A DNA stretch of 12,289 nucleotides from an uncultured archaeon (lineage in GTDB: Archaea; Micrarchaeota; Micrarchaeia; Micrarchaeales; CABMGC01): the NCBI GenBank assembly GCA_902385515.1, contig CABMGC010000066.1, positions 1 through 12,289 of the forward strand. Reading direction: 5' to 3'. Shown here piece by piece: positions 1-6,347 of the stretch (positions are counted from its first letter, which is position 1; each line of letters begins with the position of its first letter). The notes beneath the pieces are model-generated. The model saw nothing but the letters and a program-made list of their open reading frames with translations. It was not told where the DNA came from and made no database searches. Both the position numbers and the translations under genes were made by a program.

Positions 1-488
1 CCAACGCCGTTGATTTCTACCTGCCCAAAGGAACATTGCTCACGGCCCCGGCGTCGGGGACGATAGACAAGTTCAGACAGAAGTCGGCTGTGCACGGAAC
101 CTCGACAGATTTCTGGCTCAAGGGGAACGGGCTGGGAATAATGTGCGACAAGGGCGAGTATGTGTGGCTGGAGCACCTGCAGACAAACTTTGCCAACGAG
201 CTAGGCCTAAAACCAGGGCAGGAAGTCAAGGCGGGCGAAATTGTCGCGATCAGCGGAAACACCGGGTTCACTGAAAAACCGCATGTGCACATGGAGGTGC
301 TGAAGCTGTTCGACGACGGAAGCCCGAAGCGTGAAGGCCACTTGACAAAACATCTGAAGAACTACGTGGCGCTAAAGATCAGCTTCGACAGGCGCGACAT
401 CCCGTTCGACCTATATTATAGCGAACTTATCGAACGCTGCAGGCTCAGCGACCTCATTCCTCAACGTAAGGCGCAAGGAAGTAGGTGA
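1..488 (+). CDS. M23 (LytM-like) metallopeptidase, 5'-truncated by the window edge
   Basis: Reading is open from base 3 with no start in view, so the N-terminus lies outside the window; a TTG at 36 is internal to the conserved domain. The visible part matches the M23/duplicated-hybrid-motif fold: NAVDFYLPKGTLLTAPASG (ligand Asp at the fourth visible residue), WLEHL, then LKPGQEVKAGEIVAISGNTG and the zinc-binding PHVHMEV (HxH). M23 enzymes normally cleave peptide cross-links in bacterial peptidoglycan outside the cell. In the usual HxxxD motif the His sits four residues before the Asp. Here that codon ends in CC, so it cannot be His, and the first zinc ligand may be replaced. About 55 residues follow the domain and match nothing I recognise. 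The 3' end overlaps the convergent PCNA gene by 35 bp. The fold call is firm; activity is uncertain. Confidence 0.82.
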   Translation, partial: NAVDFYLPKGTLLTAPASGTIDKFRQKSAVHGTSTDFWLKGNGLGIMCDKGEYVWLEHLQTNFANELGLKPGQEVKAGEIVAISGNTGFTEKPHVHMEVLKLFDDGSPKREGHLTKHLKNYVALKISFDRRDIPFDLYYSELIERCRLSDLIPQRKAQGSR

Positions 489-1197
489 CGTTTGCGTCTC
501 CTATGTTGTAGCTCATCTTCAGCGGCTGGTCCGATTTCAGCGACAGGTTGATCGCGTTTCCTGTCGGGGTGGACTTCACCATGTTCTCGAGGAACTCGAG
601 GTTGAACACGGACGATGCGTCCTTGGTGACGTCGACCTTCTTTATCCTGCCTCCATCTATCTCGTGCAGTTCCTCAAGCTCTCCGGAGTCTCCCTTCGCG
701 TTTATGGCGAACTGTCCCTTGGAAGCCTTGAACGATATGTAGGATGATATGAGCGTAGCGTCCTTGAGCGCGTTCTTCAGGTGCTCGCCATCGATCTCTA
801 TGTTTGCGTCGAACTCGACGTTCGGCTCCTTCTCGACGCTCTTCTTTACGTCGATAAGCTGCAGCTTGTATCTCCTCCTGCTCTTCTCGCCGACGAACTC
901 GAGCGCTATCTTGCTGTCCGTGTCCTTCATGACAAGAGCCTCGTCGTCCCTTGTCCTTGCCATTATCTTGCTGAGGTTGTCGAGGTTGAGGCCTATCGAC
1001 ATGACCTTGTCTATTTCGTAAGTGGCAAATGCCTTGCTAGGCATGAAAAACGAGATCATGCTTATCCCGGACGGGTCCATCGCCTTGAGTCCTATTCCCT
1101 CTTTTGTTATTGTGAAAAGGCCTTCGTCAACAAGGCTTACGATTGCTTCTATGCAGTCGCGCCAGTATCTTGCATTATCCAGCTTTAACTCGAACAT
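454..1197 (-). CDS. pcn: DNA polymerase sliding clamp (PCNA)
   Basis: The 247-aa product has the length of archaeal PCNA. It forms a ring around DNA that tethers replicative polymerase, FEN1, ligase and other PIP-box proteins. The N-terminus MFELKLDNARYWRDCIEAI, the segment KEGIGLKAMDPSGISMISF, the block FAINAKGDSGELEELHEI in the second domain and the C-terminal LAPYVEE (family: LAPRxEE) are all typical. The ATG at 1195-1197 is the natural family start. An AT-rich box at about 1233-1247 lies upstream on this strand and can serve as its promoter, shared with the divergent surface-protein gene. The 3' end overlaps the convergent M23 gene. A single PCNA copy is visible here; homotrimer versus heterotrimer cannot be judged from one gene. 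Confidence 0.96.
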   Translation of the reverse strand: MFELKLDNARYWRDCIEAIVSLVDEGLFTITKEGIGLKAMDPSGISMISFFMPSKAFATYEIDKVMSIGLNLDNLSKIMARTRDDEALVMKDTDSKIALEFVGEKSRRRYKLQLIDVKKSVEKEPNVEFDANIEIDGEHLKNALKDATLISSYISFKASKGQFAINAKGDSGELEELHEIDGGRIKKVDVTKDASSVFNLEFLENMVKSTPTGNAINLSLKSDQPLKMSYNIGDANVTYFLAPYVEE

Positions 1198-1280
1198 TTG
1201 AACCCCTGCGTTGATTACATATTGAGCAGTGATTAAATATATATGCTATCCTCTCATAAGCATGAAGAAAGCTTATCGCT
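1198..1280. promoter_or_regulatory. Divergent promoter region between pcn and the surface-protein gene
   Basis: This 83-bp intergenic stretch holds one strongly AT-rich block, ATTAAATATATATG, at about 1234-1247. It reads as a TATA element on either strand. Rightward it would place a transcript start near 1267, just before the GTG at 1281. Leftward it would give pcn a leader of roughly 20 nt. A 10-codon ORF beginning at ATG 1262 overlaps the GTG start in another frame and looks incidental. Confidence 0.5.
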
Positions 1281-3296
1281 GTGTCGGGCGATAGAAATCA
1301 AAGCGCGTGGTCTTGGATGAGAAGCATCAACCTTCTTACTGTTTCGCTGATATTCGCGCTGCTTTCGCTAGCGGTGGTGGCCAACGCCCAGTACTGGTTC
1401 CAGAGCGGTGCCCGGGCAGGCTCGGCATCATCACAAAACAATGGCGCCTCGGTGTCCATACAAACGGTGACGCCGCAGAACGTAAGGAGCGGTGCCGTCG
1501 CTTTCTGGGTGGGCGAAAACCTTCAGAACGGCGCCTTCCTGCAGGCGGGGTACCTGATCGAAAACCAGACGGGCAACTATCCTACTAACTGCACGGCGGC
1601 GGGCTGCTCTTCCCATCAGTACGTCACAGCCGGCAATGCGGAATGGTTCTACGAGTACTTCCTGCCCGGCCGCAACGATTCTTTCATGGGAGCGATAGGC
1701 CCGGACGGTTCGGCCGGCGTCAACGGCACGTTCAACACATACTCGTTCTTCTCGCAGGGTAACGTTTGGTACTTCCTTTTCAACAACAAGACAGTTGGCA
1801 GCGCCGATCTAGGGATGTCGTCATCTGGCTACAACTGGCCCGTGGCCCTCGGCGAACTGGCCAACGCCAGCAATAACAAGGAGTACATAAAGCCGGTCAT
1901 ATTCTCGAACCTGTCCACGTACTCGCATGGCGCCTTCCTGCCGGTTTCCAGCGGATACGGCGCAGTGGGCTACGGCGTCGGCAGCAGGACCGACATGACC
2001 AACCCATACGGCGTGAAGGAGATAGGAAGCAGGACGAACTATTTTGCGGTGGGCTCGGGAATACCCACCACCGCAAACAACACGCGGCTGTGGACCTTGG
2101 GCTACACTTTGACCATCGCGTCCAAATACGGCGGCCTTGGCGGCAAGACAGGTTATACCGCGTACAGCACTGTCGGCATTTCGGCCCCGACTCAGTTGTA
2201 TCTTGACAATTTCACAAGGGTTAACTTCATCGGCTGGACCGGCGCGGGCTTCGGCTCTTACACCGGCTACAGGAACAACGCGTCGGTTGTCCTTGACAGC
2301 AACATAAACGAGACCGCCAACTGGCAGCTGCAGTACAGGGTAAACGTCTCGTCGCAGTTCTCGTCGCCTGTCGGCTCGGGCTGGTACAACAACGCCTCGC
2401 TGGCGAGGTACGGAATTTCCGAATCCGAGATAAAGGTGCGCGACGGCGAAAGGTACGTTTTCACTTCGTGGAACAATGGCAACAAGAACCTGAGCGGATC
2501 GGTCAAGGTCACGGCGTCCTCGGATCTCGTAGCCGGCTGGCAGCATCAGTATTTCATAAACGTATCGTCGCCGTACGACAACGTCACCGGCTCCGGCTGG
2601 TACGCCTCGAACAGCACTGCGAACCTGTCTGTCGGGAATCCCGTGATGGGTGTGGGTTCGGGTGAGAGAATAGCGTTCGTTTCGTGGAGCAACGGAGATG
2701 TCAATGCCACGCTCCACGCCAAGGTAACCGCGCCTCTAAGGCTCAATGCTTCGTTCGAGAGGCAGTACGCGATCGACTTCGTCGCTGTAGACGCATACGG
2801 CCGCAAAATAGCCGTCCCCGCATTCACGCTTGGCGGCATTCAGGTGAACAGCAGTTCCTTCCTCGCCGCGAATCGCACGTACGCGGTGAACGGGGCTTAC
2901 TACAAGGGCGTGTTCCTGCCTTCCAACGCGAGCATAACTGCGTCTTCAACATCTTCCTTCACAATCTCGCTGCCCGTCTACAACGTGAGCGTAAGGACAG
3001 TGGACCTGTTTGACCTGCCAGTGAACGTGTCGGTCTTGCTCACTTACAAGAACGACAGTTCCGCGAGTGCTTTCTCTGGCGGCGGAGGCCTGCTGCAGGT
3101 TTCCGATGTGCCCCTGGGGTATTCAAACGTTTCCGCCTCCTATCTGGGCATTACGGGCAAGACGAGTACCGTTGCTGGGGCGCCCGCAACCCTGGTCTTC
3201 GTTTCACTTACGAACATCGCGGCCATGGCCTTCGCCGCGGTTGCGGCGGCGGCGCTGCTAACTTTCCGCGCGATTCGCAGGATTAGGAAGTTTTAA
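1281..3296 (+). CDS. Secreted, membrane-anchored surface glycoprotein with InlB B-type repeats
   Basis: This 671-aa protein begins at GTG 1281; an in-frame ATG at 1317 (residue 13) gives a cleaner signal peptide and is a real alternative. A Sec signal sequence ends near residue 36 (VVANA, then QYWF). Residues about 37-300 form an unassigned domain rich in Gly, Asn and aromatics, with CTAAGC as a possible disulfide. Residues about 312-495 hold one partial and two full repeats with the FxxWxxGxxN signature of divergent InlB B-repeats. A Ser/Thr-rich beta region follows, and a C-terminal hydrophobic helix (about 644-663) ends in basic residues RAIRRIRKF, giving an outside-facing anchor. I count about 27 N-x-S/T sequons, consistent with dense archaeal N-glycosylation. 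Function is not recognised; an S-layer-like coat or adhesion role is inference. Confidence 0.85.
   Translation: MSGDRNQSAWSWMRSINLLTVSLIFALLSLAVVANAQYWFQSGARAGSASSQNNGASVSIQTVTPQNVRSGAVAFWVGENLQNGAFLQAGYLIENQTGNYPTNCTAAGCSSHQYVTAGNAEWFYEYFLPGRNDSFMGAIGPDGSAGVNGTFNTYSFFSQGNVWYFLFNNKTVGSADLGMSSSGYNWPVALGELANASNNKEYIKPVIFSNLSTYSHGAFLPVSSGYGAVGYGVGSRTDMTNPYGVKEIGSRTNYFAVGSGIPTTANNTRLWTLGYTLTIASKYGGLGGKTGYTAYSTVGISAPTQLYLDNFTRVNFIGWTGAGFGSYTGYRNNASVVLDSNINETANWQLQYRVNVSSQFSSPVGSGWYNNASLARYGISESEIKVRDGERYVFTSWNNGNKNLSGSVKVTASSDLVAGWQHQYFINVSSPYDNVTGSGWYASNSTANLSVGNPVMGVGSGERIAFVSWSNGDVNATLHAKVTAPLRLNASFERQYAIDFVAVDAYGRKIAVPAFTLGGIQVNSSSFLAANRTYAVNGAYYKGVFLPSNASITASSTSSFTISLPVYNVSVRTVDLFDLPVNVSVLLTYKNDSSASAFSGGGGLLQVSDVPLGYSNVSASYLGITGKTSTVAGAPATLVFVSLTNIAAMAFAAVAAAALLTFRAIRRIRKF
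2332..2763 (+). repeat. Two tandem 72-residue protein repeats (divergent InlB B-repeat type)
   Basis: Within the surface glycoprotein, QYRVNVSS (codons from 2332) and QYFINVSS (from about 2548) begin two units of the same 72-residue length, and QYAIDF (from about 2764) opens the next domain in the same register. Shared landmarks are VGSGWY/VTGSGWY, then GERYVFTSWNNGN/GERIAFVSWSNGD, ending in VAGW/LNASF. A C-terminal half-unit precedes them (VNFIGWTGAGFG, from about 2220). These landmarks match the beta-grasp-like B-repeat family found in many cell-surface proteins. Confidence 0.75.
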
Positions 3297-3308
3297 TTTC
3301 TTTCCGTT

Positions 3309-3331
3309 GGATATATCTCCGTGGTGAGCGC
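3309..3331 (+). promoter_or_regulatory. TATA-like box and GGTGA ribosome site before the DJ-1/PfpI-like gene
   Basis: GGATATATC at 3309-3317 is TATA-like but sits only about 19 nt before the ATG, so its promoter role is doubtful. GGTGA at 3323-3327 lies 4 nt before the ATG at 3332 and matches the anti-Shine-Dalgarno end of archaeal 16S rRNA, which supports this start. Confidence 0.45.
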
Positions 3332-3859
3332 ATGGCAGATGTCAAAGTAGCGATTGTAATACCCCCGAAGAACTTCAAGGACGAGACACTGTCAATGCTG
3401 AGCCTGCTGCTTTCAAAGAAGGACATCAGGAGCCTCGTGGCAGGATTCGGGGCAAAGGACTCCCTTGGCAGCCACGGCGCGGTCGCAAAGCTTGACGTTG
3501 CGGTGACGTCGTTGGATCCCGCCACAGTGGACGCTCTGATAATCGCTGACGGCCCGGGCGTCGATTCTTTCAGGCTTTACGAGTACAGGCCGCTTCTCGA
3601 GATTGTGAGGGCGTTCCACGAAAGCAAGAGGCTTGTGGTGGGCGTAGGCAACGGGATAAAGGTCCTGGCAAAAGCGAACGTAATAAGGGACGCCAAGATC
3701 GCGGCGGCGGACAAGGAGACCGCAAGCCTCGTTGCGCTATATCACGGCCTGCAGACAGATAGCACGCTTGTTCTCGACAAGAACGTGATTACGCTTTCCG
3801 ATTCCAGCAAGATGGAGCAGCTCGCGGAGCGAGTGGCCGCGGCGCTGGGAACTGCCTAG
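3332..3859 (+). CDS. DJ-1/PfpI-fold protein without the nucleophilic cysteine
   Basis: This 175-aa protein has the length and order of the DJ-1/PfpI (class I glutamine amidotransferase-like) family. It has an N-terminal strand VKVAIVIPPKNFKDETL, a central VDALIIADGPGVDSF (family: DxLiiPGG), and then RLVVGVGNGIKVLAKANVI at the nucleophile elbow. The elbow normally reads AxCHG; here it reads GVGNG, so the Cys and the following His are both replaced. There is no Cys anywhere in the protein. Protease, deglycase or amidase chemistry through that Cys is therefore unlikely; a ligand-binding or structural role is inferred. The start is supported by GGTGA 4 nt upstream. The stop codon interleaves with that of the convergent RNase P gene. 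The fold assignment is fairly sure, the role unknown. Confidence 0.75.
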   Translation: MADVKVAIVIPPKNFKDETLSMLSLLLSKKDIRSLVAGFGAKDSLGSHGAVAKLDVAVTSLDPATVDALIIADGPGVDSFRLYEYRPLLEIVRAFHESKRLVVGVGNGIKVLAKANVIRDAKIAAADKETASLVALYHGLQTDSTLVLDKNVITLSDSSKMEQLAERVAAALGTA

Positions 3860-4176
3860 GCTTTCTCTTTGTAGTGCAGATGCGCCTCTTCCCCGCACTC
3901 GCACACGTAGGCGACGTATCCCTTGGAGCTGGCCAGCCTTACCTTGCAGTTGATTCCAGGCACGAGAAGATTCCCGCACTTCTTGCACACCGTGCGCTCC
4001 GCGTCGCTGCGCCGCCTAATCCTGTAATGGGAGGCGATCTCCCTCGCCAGGCGCGTGTACCTCTTGGCGAGCATCCTGGATTTTTCGGTATTTTCGATTG
4101 TCCTGTCCCTGGCCATATCGAGAAGCCTGGCGATCCTGCCGAGTGCGACCTTCCTGACAAGGGATTCGTTCTTCAT
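3856..4176 (-). CDS. rnp4: Ribonuclease P protein component 4 (Rpp21 family)
   Basis: This 106-aa basic protein matches archaeal Rpp21 (Rnp4), which binds the RNase P RNA specificity domain together with Rpp29 and helps trim 5' leaders from pre-tRNAs. The N-terminal half is two helices with the typical RIARLLDMA and ENTEKSRMLAKRYTRLAREIA. The C-terminal half is a zinc ribbon: CKKCGNLLVPGINCKVRL, then YVCECGEEAHLHY. The second knuckle reads CxC where the family usually has CxxC, and an extra Cys lies in GINCKV, so the zinc site may be arranged differently. The ATG at 4174-4176 lies 26 nt from the shared TATA box, suggesting a leaderless transcript. Its stop overlaps that of the DJ-1-like gene. 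Confidence 0.93.
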   Translation of the reverse strand: MKNESLVRKVALGRIARLLDMARDRTIENTEKSRMLAKRYTRLAREIASHYRIRRRSDAERTVCKKCGNLLVPGINCKVRLASSKGYVAYVCECGEEAHLHYKEKA

Positions 4177-4195
4177 GATATTTGGATTAATGTCA

Positions 4196-4208
4196 ACTTA
4201 TTTATAGG
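4196..4208. promoter_or_regulatory. Single TATA box apparently shared by two divergent leaderless genes
   Basis: The only strong AT-rich box in the 55-bp gap is TTATTTATA at 4198-4206. Its centre is about 30 nt from the ATG at 4232 and about 26 nt from the rnp4 ATG at 4176. Read leftward it is TATAAATAA. Both distances fit an archaeal TATA box giving leaderless or nearly leaderless transcripts. Confidence 0.65.
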
Positions 4209-4231
4209 GGGAGCTGCACATCTCATTTCAT

Positions 4232-4828
4232 ATGTCTGGGGAAAGGCAGCGCCAGTATTATTCAACGTCCCCAGTGTCGGCCTCGTCCGAATGTAGTGTT
4301 TTGCTCGAGTCGGTAAGAAGAGACTCAGGAATGTTCAGGGAGGCCACGCTAAGGCTGGGGTACGGCGTACAGATAAGGGCCTACCAGAACGCTGCCGTAA
4401 GCAAGGCAAAGGACGAGCGCGAAATGATGAGGCGGCAGGCCGAGGACCAAAAGCAGCAGGAAGAATTTGCCCGTTTTCTCAGGTACGTGAAGTATCTCGG
4501 CGAAGGCCCAAAGGAGGTCACGATAACAGTGAAGCCGTCCAAGACGCCCTCAGGATTAAGCGACTGGCCCCGGGATTCAGATTCAATAATAACCTCCGCG
4601 CTATCGGACGAGAGGATGAACTTCAGGTTCCTGAGCCTTGACTGGTCGTCAGACTATGACTCATTCGGGGCGAAGTTCTCCGTCTACAGGCACGGCGACA
4701 GGGGAGGCTACGAGAAGAACGGATCCCTGACGCTCAGGGTTGTGCAGCCTGAGAACGCGGCCCGGCGGGCGCCGACATTCCAGGAGGTGCTGGACGACTT
4801 TCCAGCCTATCCTGACAAGCGCGCATAG
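4232..4828 (+). CDS. Hypothetical protein, cytosolic, charged helix plus beta-rich C-terminal part
   Basis: I do not recognise this 198-aa protein. It has no signal peptide or membrane segment. Residues 1-25 are Ser-rich. Residues about 26-90 form a charged, probably coiled-coil helix (SKAKDEREMMRRQAEDQKQQ). From about residue 95 the chain alternates hydrophobic and polar residues (EVTITVKPSK, FRFLSLDWSS, FGAKFSVYRH, GSLTLRVVQP), suggesting a beta domain, and it ends in a Pro-rich acidic tail. The ATG at 4232 is 30 nt past a TATA box shared with rnp4, so the pair may be co-regulated. Only 8 bp separate its stop from the 3' end of the convergent tRNA. Codon use looks like that of the neighbours. 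Confidence 0.7.
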   Translation: MSGERQRQYYSTSPVSASSECSVLLESVRRDSGMFREATLRLGYGVQIRAYQNAAVSKAKDEREMMRRQAEDQKQQEEFARFLRYVKYLGEGPKEVTITVKPSKTPSGLSDWPRDSDSIITSALSDERMNFRFLSLDWSSDYDSFGAKFSVYRHGDRGGYEKNGSLTLRVVQPENAARRAPTFQEVLDDFPAYPDKRA

Positions 4829-4836
4829 GAACTGAA

Positions 4837-4911
4837 TGGGCCCGGAGAGATTTGAACACTCGACATCTGGCTTATAAGACCAGCGCTCTAACCAAGCTGA
4901 GCTACGAGCCC
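4837..4911 (-). tRNA. tRNA-Ile, anticodon UAU (reads AUA)
   Basis: A full cloverleaf of 75 nt folds on the minus strand. The acceptor stem GGGCTCG pairs with CGGGCCC (one T-G wobble), followed by TA and D stem GCTC/GAGC. The anticodon stem CTGGT/GCCAG closes a 7-nt loop CTTATAA, giving anticodon TAT at positions 34-36 with A37. Then come variable loop ATGTC and T loop TTCAAAT. The T stem GAGTG/CTCTC has one T-T mismatch (52-62). The discriminator is A73 and no CCA is encoded. Position 15 is G, the archaeosine site, and U36-A37 makes this a t6A substrate. No intron is seen. Identity as Ile rests on the anticodon and A73. Most archaea instead read AUA with a CAU tRNA carrying agmatidine. Confidence 0.92.
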
Positions 4912-4919
4912 CTTCATCT

Positions 4920-4955
4920 GAATATTTATCTGTTAAGCTTTTTATTAGTATAAGA
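4920..4955. promoter_or_regulatory. Divergent promoter region between tRNA-Ile and srp54
   Basis: Two AT-rich blocks occur, AATATTTATC at 4921-4930 and TTTTTATTAGTATAAG at 4939-4954. Read leftward, AATAAAAAG at about 4939-4947 is some 30 nt from the tRNA 5' end. Read rightward, the TTAGTATAAG part is about 28-38 nt before the srp54 ATG at 4982. The two promoters therefore probably overlap. Confidence 0.45.
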
Positions 4956-4981
4956 GAAATCTGCGTTTTGTGTGGTTTACG

Positions 4982-6283
4982 ATGGATCTAGGCGAAGGAC
5001 TCAGAAAAGCGATCGCAAGGCTTTCCGGAGCGACGATAATCGACTCCAAGACAATCAGGGAATTCAACAAGGAGCTCCAGCGGGCGCTGATCTCCGCGGA
5101 TGTCGACGTCGGCCTCACGTTCTCGCTCACAAGGAAGATAGAGGACGTTGCGCTCAAGGAGAATTTGCCGGACGGAGTGAGTCCAAAGGACTACATAACC
5201 AACATGGTCTACGACGAGCTCGTGGCCCTCATGGGCGAGCGCTACGAGCCTGAGATAAAACCCAAGCGGATACTACTTCTCGGCCTTTACGGGTCCGGCA
5301 AGACCACGACCTCGGCGAAGCTCGCGAAGTTCTACCAGGACCGGGGCCTGGGCAGCGCCCTTATCGCGTGCGACGTTTACAGGCCGGCCGCATACGAGCA
5401 GCTGGAGACCCTCGCGAAGCAAGCGGGCGTCGGCTTTTTCGGAATCAAGGGCGAGACGGACGTCAGAAAGATAGTGGCCGAGGCAAGGAGGACGCTCAAG
5501 GACAAGAAGGTGCTTATCTGCGACACGAGCGGCAGGAACGCCCTCGACTCCGAGCTCATCGACGAGCTCAAGGCCATAAACGAGGAGTTCGAGCCCGACG
5601 AGAAGCTGCTTGTCATCAACGCCGACACCGGCCAGGTCGCTGGCAAGCAGGCCAGGGAATTCGACGCGGCGGTCAAGCTCACAGGGGTGGTGGTGACAAA
5701 GCTCGACGGGTCAGGGAAGGGCGGCGGAGCGCTGAGCGCGGTGAGCGCGGCGCACGTGAACATCGCGTTCATAGGCACGGGGGAAAAGCTCAACGCGATC
5801 GAGCTCTACGACTCGAAGAAGTTCGTCGGCAGGCTGCTCGGCATACCCGACATAGCGTCGCTGATAACCCACGTGCAGGACGCGATAAAGGAGGCGAACA
5901 TAAGGCCGGAGGACGCGGAAATCGAGGAGCTGAACTTCAGCACTTTCTACACCCAGCTAAAAACGCTAAACAAGATGGGGTCGATGAAGAACATACTCGG
6001 AATGCTTGGAGCCCCGGACGTGCCCAAGGAAGTCTCGGAGCAGAGCGAGGAGAAGATAAAGAAGTACAAGTCGATAATCGACTCGATGACGAAGGAAGAG
6101 CGCGAGAACGGCAGCCTGCTCAGCAGTTCGAGCAGGATAAAGAGGATAGCGATCGGAAGCGGAACCACCGAGAAGCAGGTGCGGGACCTCATATCCGACT
6201 TCAACAAGATGAAGAAGGTCTACAGCAGGTTCAAGACCGACAGGAACATGAGAAAGCAGTTCTCAAGGTTCATGCCCAAATAA
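4982..6283 (+). CDS. srp54: Signal recognition particle 54 kDa protein (SRP54)
   Basis: This 433-aa GTPase binds SRP RNA and signal sequences and delivers ribosomes to the FtsY receptor at the membrane. The N domain is MDLGEGLRKAIARLSGATII. The G domain has G1 GLYGSGKTT, ACDVYRPAAYEQL (G2), CDTSGR (G3, usually DTAGR), TKLDGSGKGGGALS (G4) and FIGTGEKLNAIELYD (G5). The methionine-rich M domain runs from about residue 320, with SIIDSMTKEER and RIKRIAIGSGTT, the SRP RNA-binding helix-turn-helix with its GSG loop. Length is normal. An in-frame GTG at 4970 would add MWFT; the ATG at 4982 fits family N-termini better. The last 37 codons or so are basic, as expected for RNA contact. It is divergent from tRNA-Ile and followed by an A-rich stretch. 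Confidence 0.97.
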   Translation: MDLGEGLRKAIARLSGATIIDSKTIREFNKELQRALISADVDVGLTFSLTRKIEDVALKENLPDGVSPKDYITNMVYDELVALMGERYEPEIKPKRILLLGLYGSGKTTTSAKLAKFYQDRGLGSALIACDVYRPAAYEQLETLAKQAGVGFFGIKGETDVRKIVAEARRTLKDKKVLICDTSGRNALDSELIDELKAINEEFEPDEKLLVINADTGQVAGKQAREFDAAVKLTGVVVTKLDGSGKGGGALSAVSAAHVNIAFIGTGEKLNAIELYDSKKFVGRLLGIPDIASLITHVQDAIKEANIRPEDAEIEELNFSTFYTQLKTLNKMGSMKNILGMLGAPDVPKEVSEQSEEKIKKYKSIIDSMTKEERENGSLLSSSSRIKRIAIGSGTTEKQVRDLISDFNKMKKVYSRFKTDRNMRKQFSRFMPK

Positions 6284-6297
6284 AAATGAGAAATTAA

Positions 6298-6347
6298 GAA
6301 ATCAAGAATTAGAAAAAAAAAGAAAAAAAGAAAGGAAAACAAAAAAC
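6298..6347 (-). terminator. T-rich terminator after the Lys/Ala mini-protein
   Basis: Read on the minus strand, the 50 nt right after the mini-protein stop are almost pure T with scattered C, including runs of T9 and T7. Such T-tracts terminate archaeal RNA polymerase without a hairpin. On the plus strand the same bases are an A/G-rich tract downstream of srp54. Confidence 0.6.

Noticed and set aside
1262..1294. Ten-codon ORF MKKAYRCVGR as an upstream regulatory peptide
   Set aside because: The likely transcript start near 1267 lies inside it, and no ribosome site precedes it.
1821..2717. 298-codon open frame on the minus strand of the surface-protein gene
   Set aside because: Arg/Val-rich shadow of a GC-rich gene; the plus-strand frame has a signal peptide, repeats and an anchor.
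5368..6297. Long 309-codon open frame inside srp54
   Set aside because: It is a shadow of srp54 in another frame, full of Arg/Gly/Glu low-complexity sequence with no family match; srp54 has all GTPase motifs.
6290..6347. A-rich tract as a plus-strand low-complexity repeat or poly-A insertion
   Set aside because: It is better explained as the T-rich terminator of the minus-strand mini-gene; no target-site duplications were seen.
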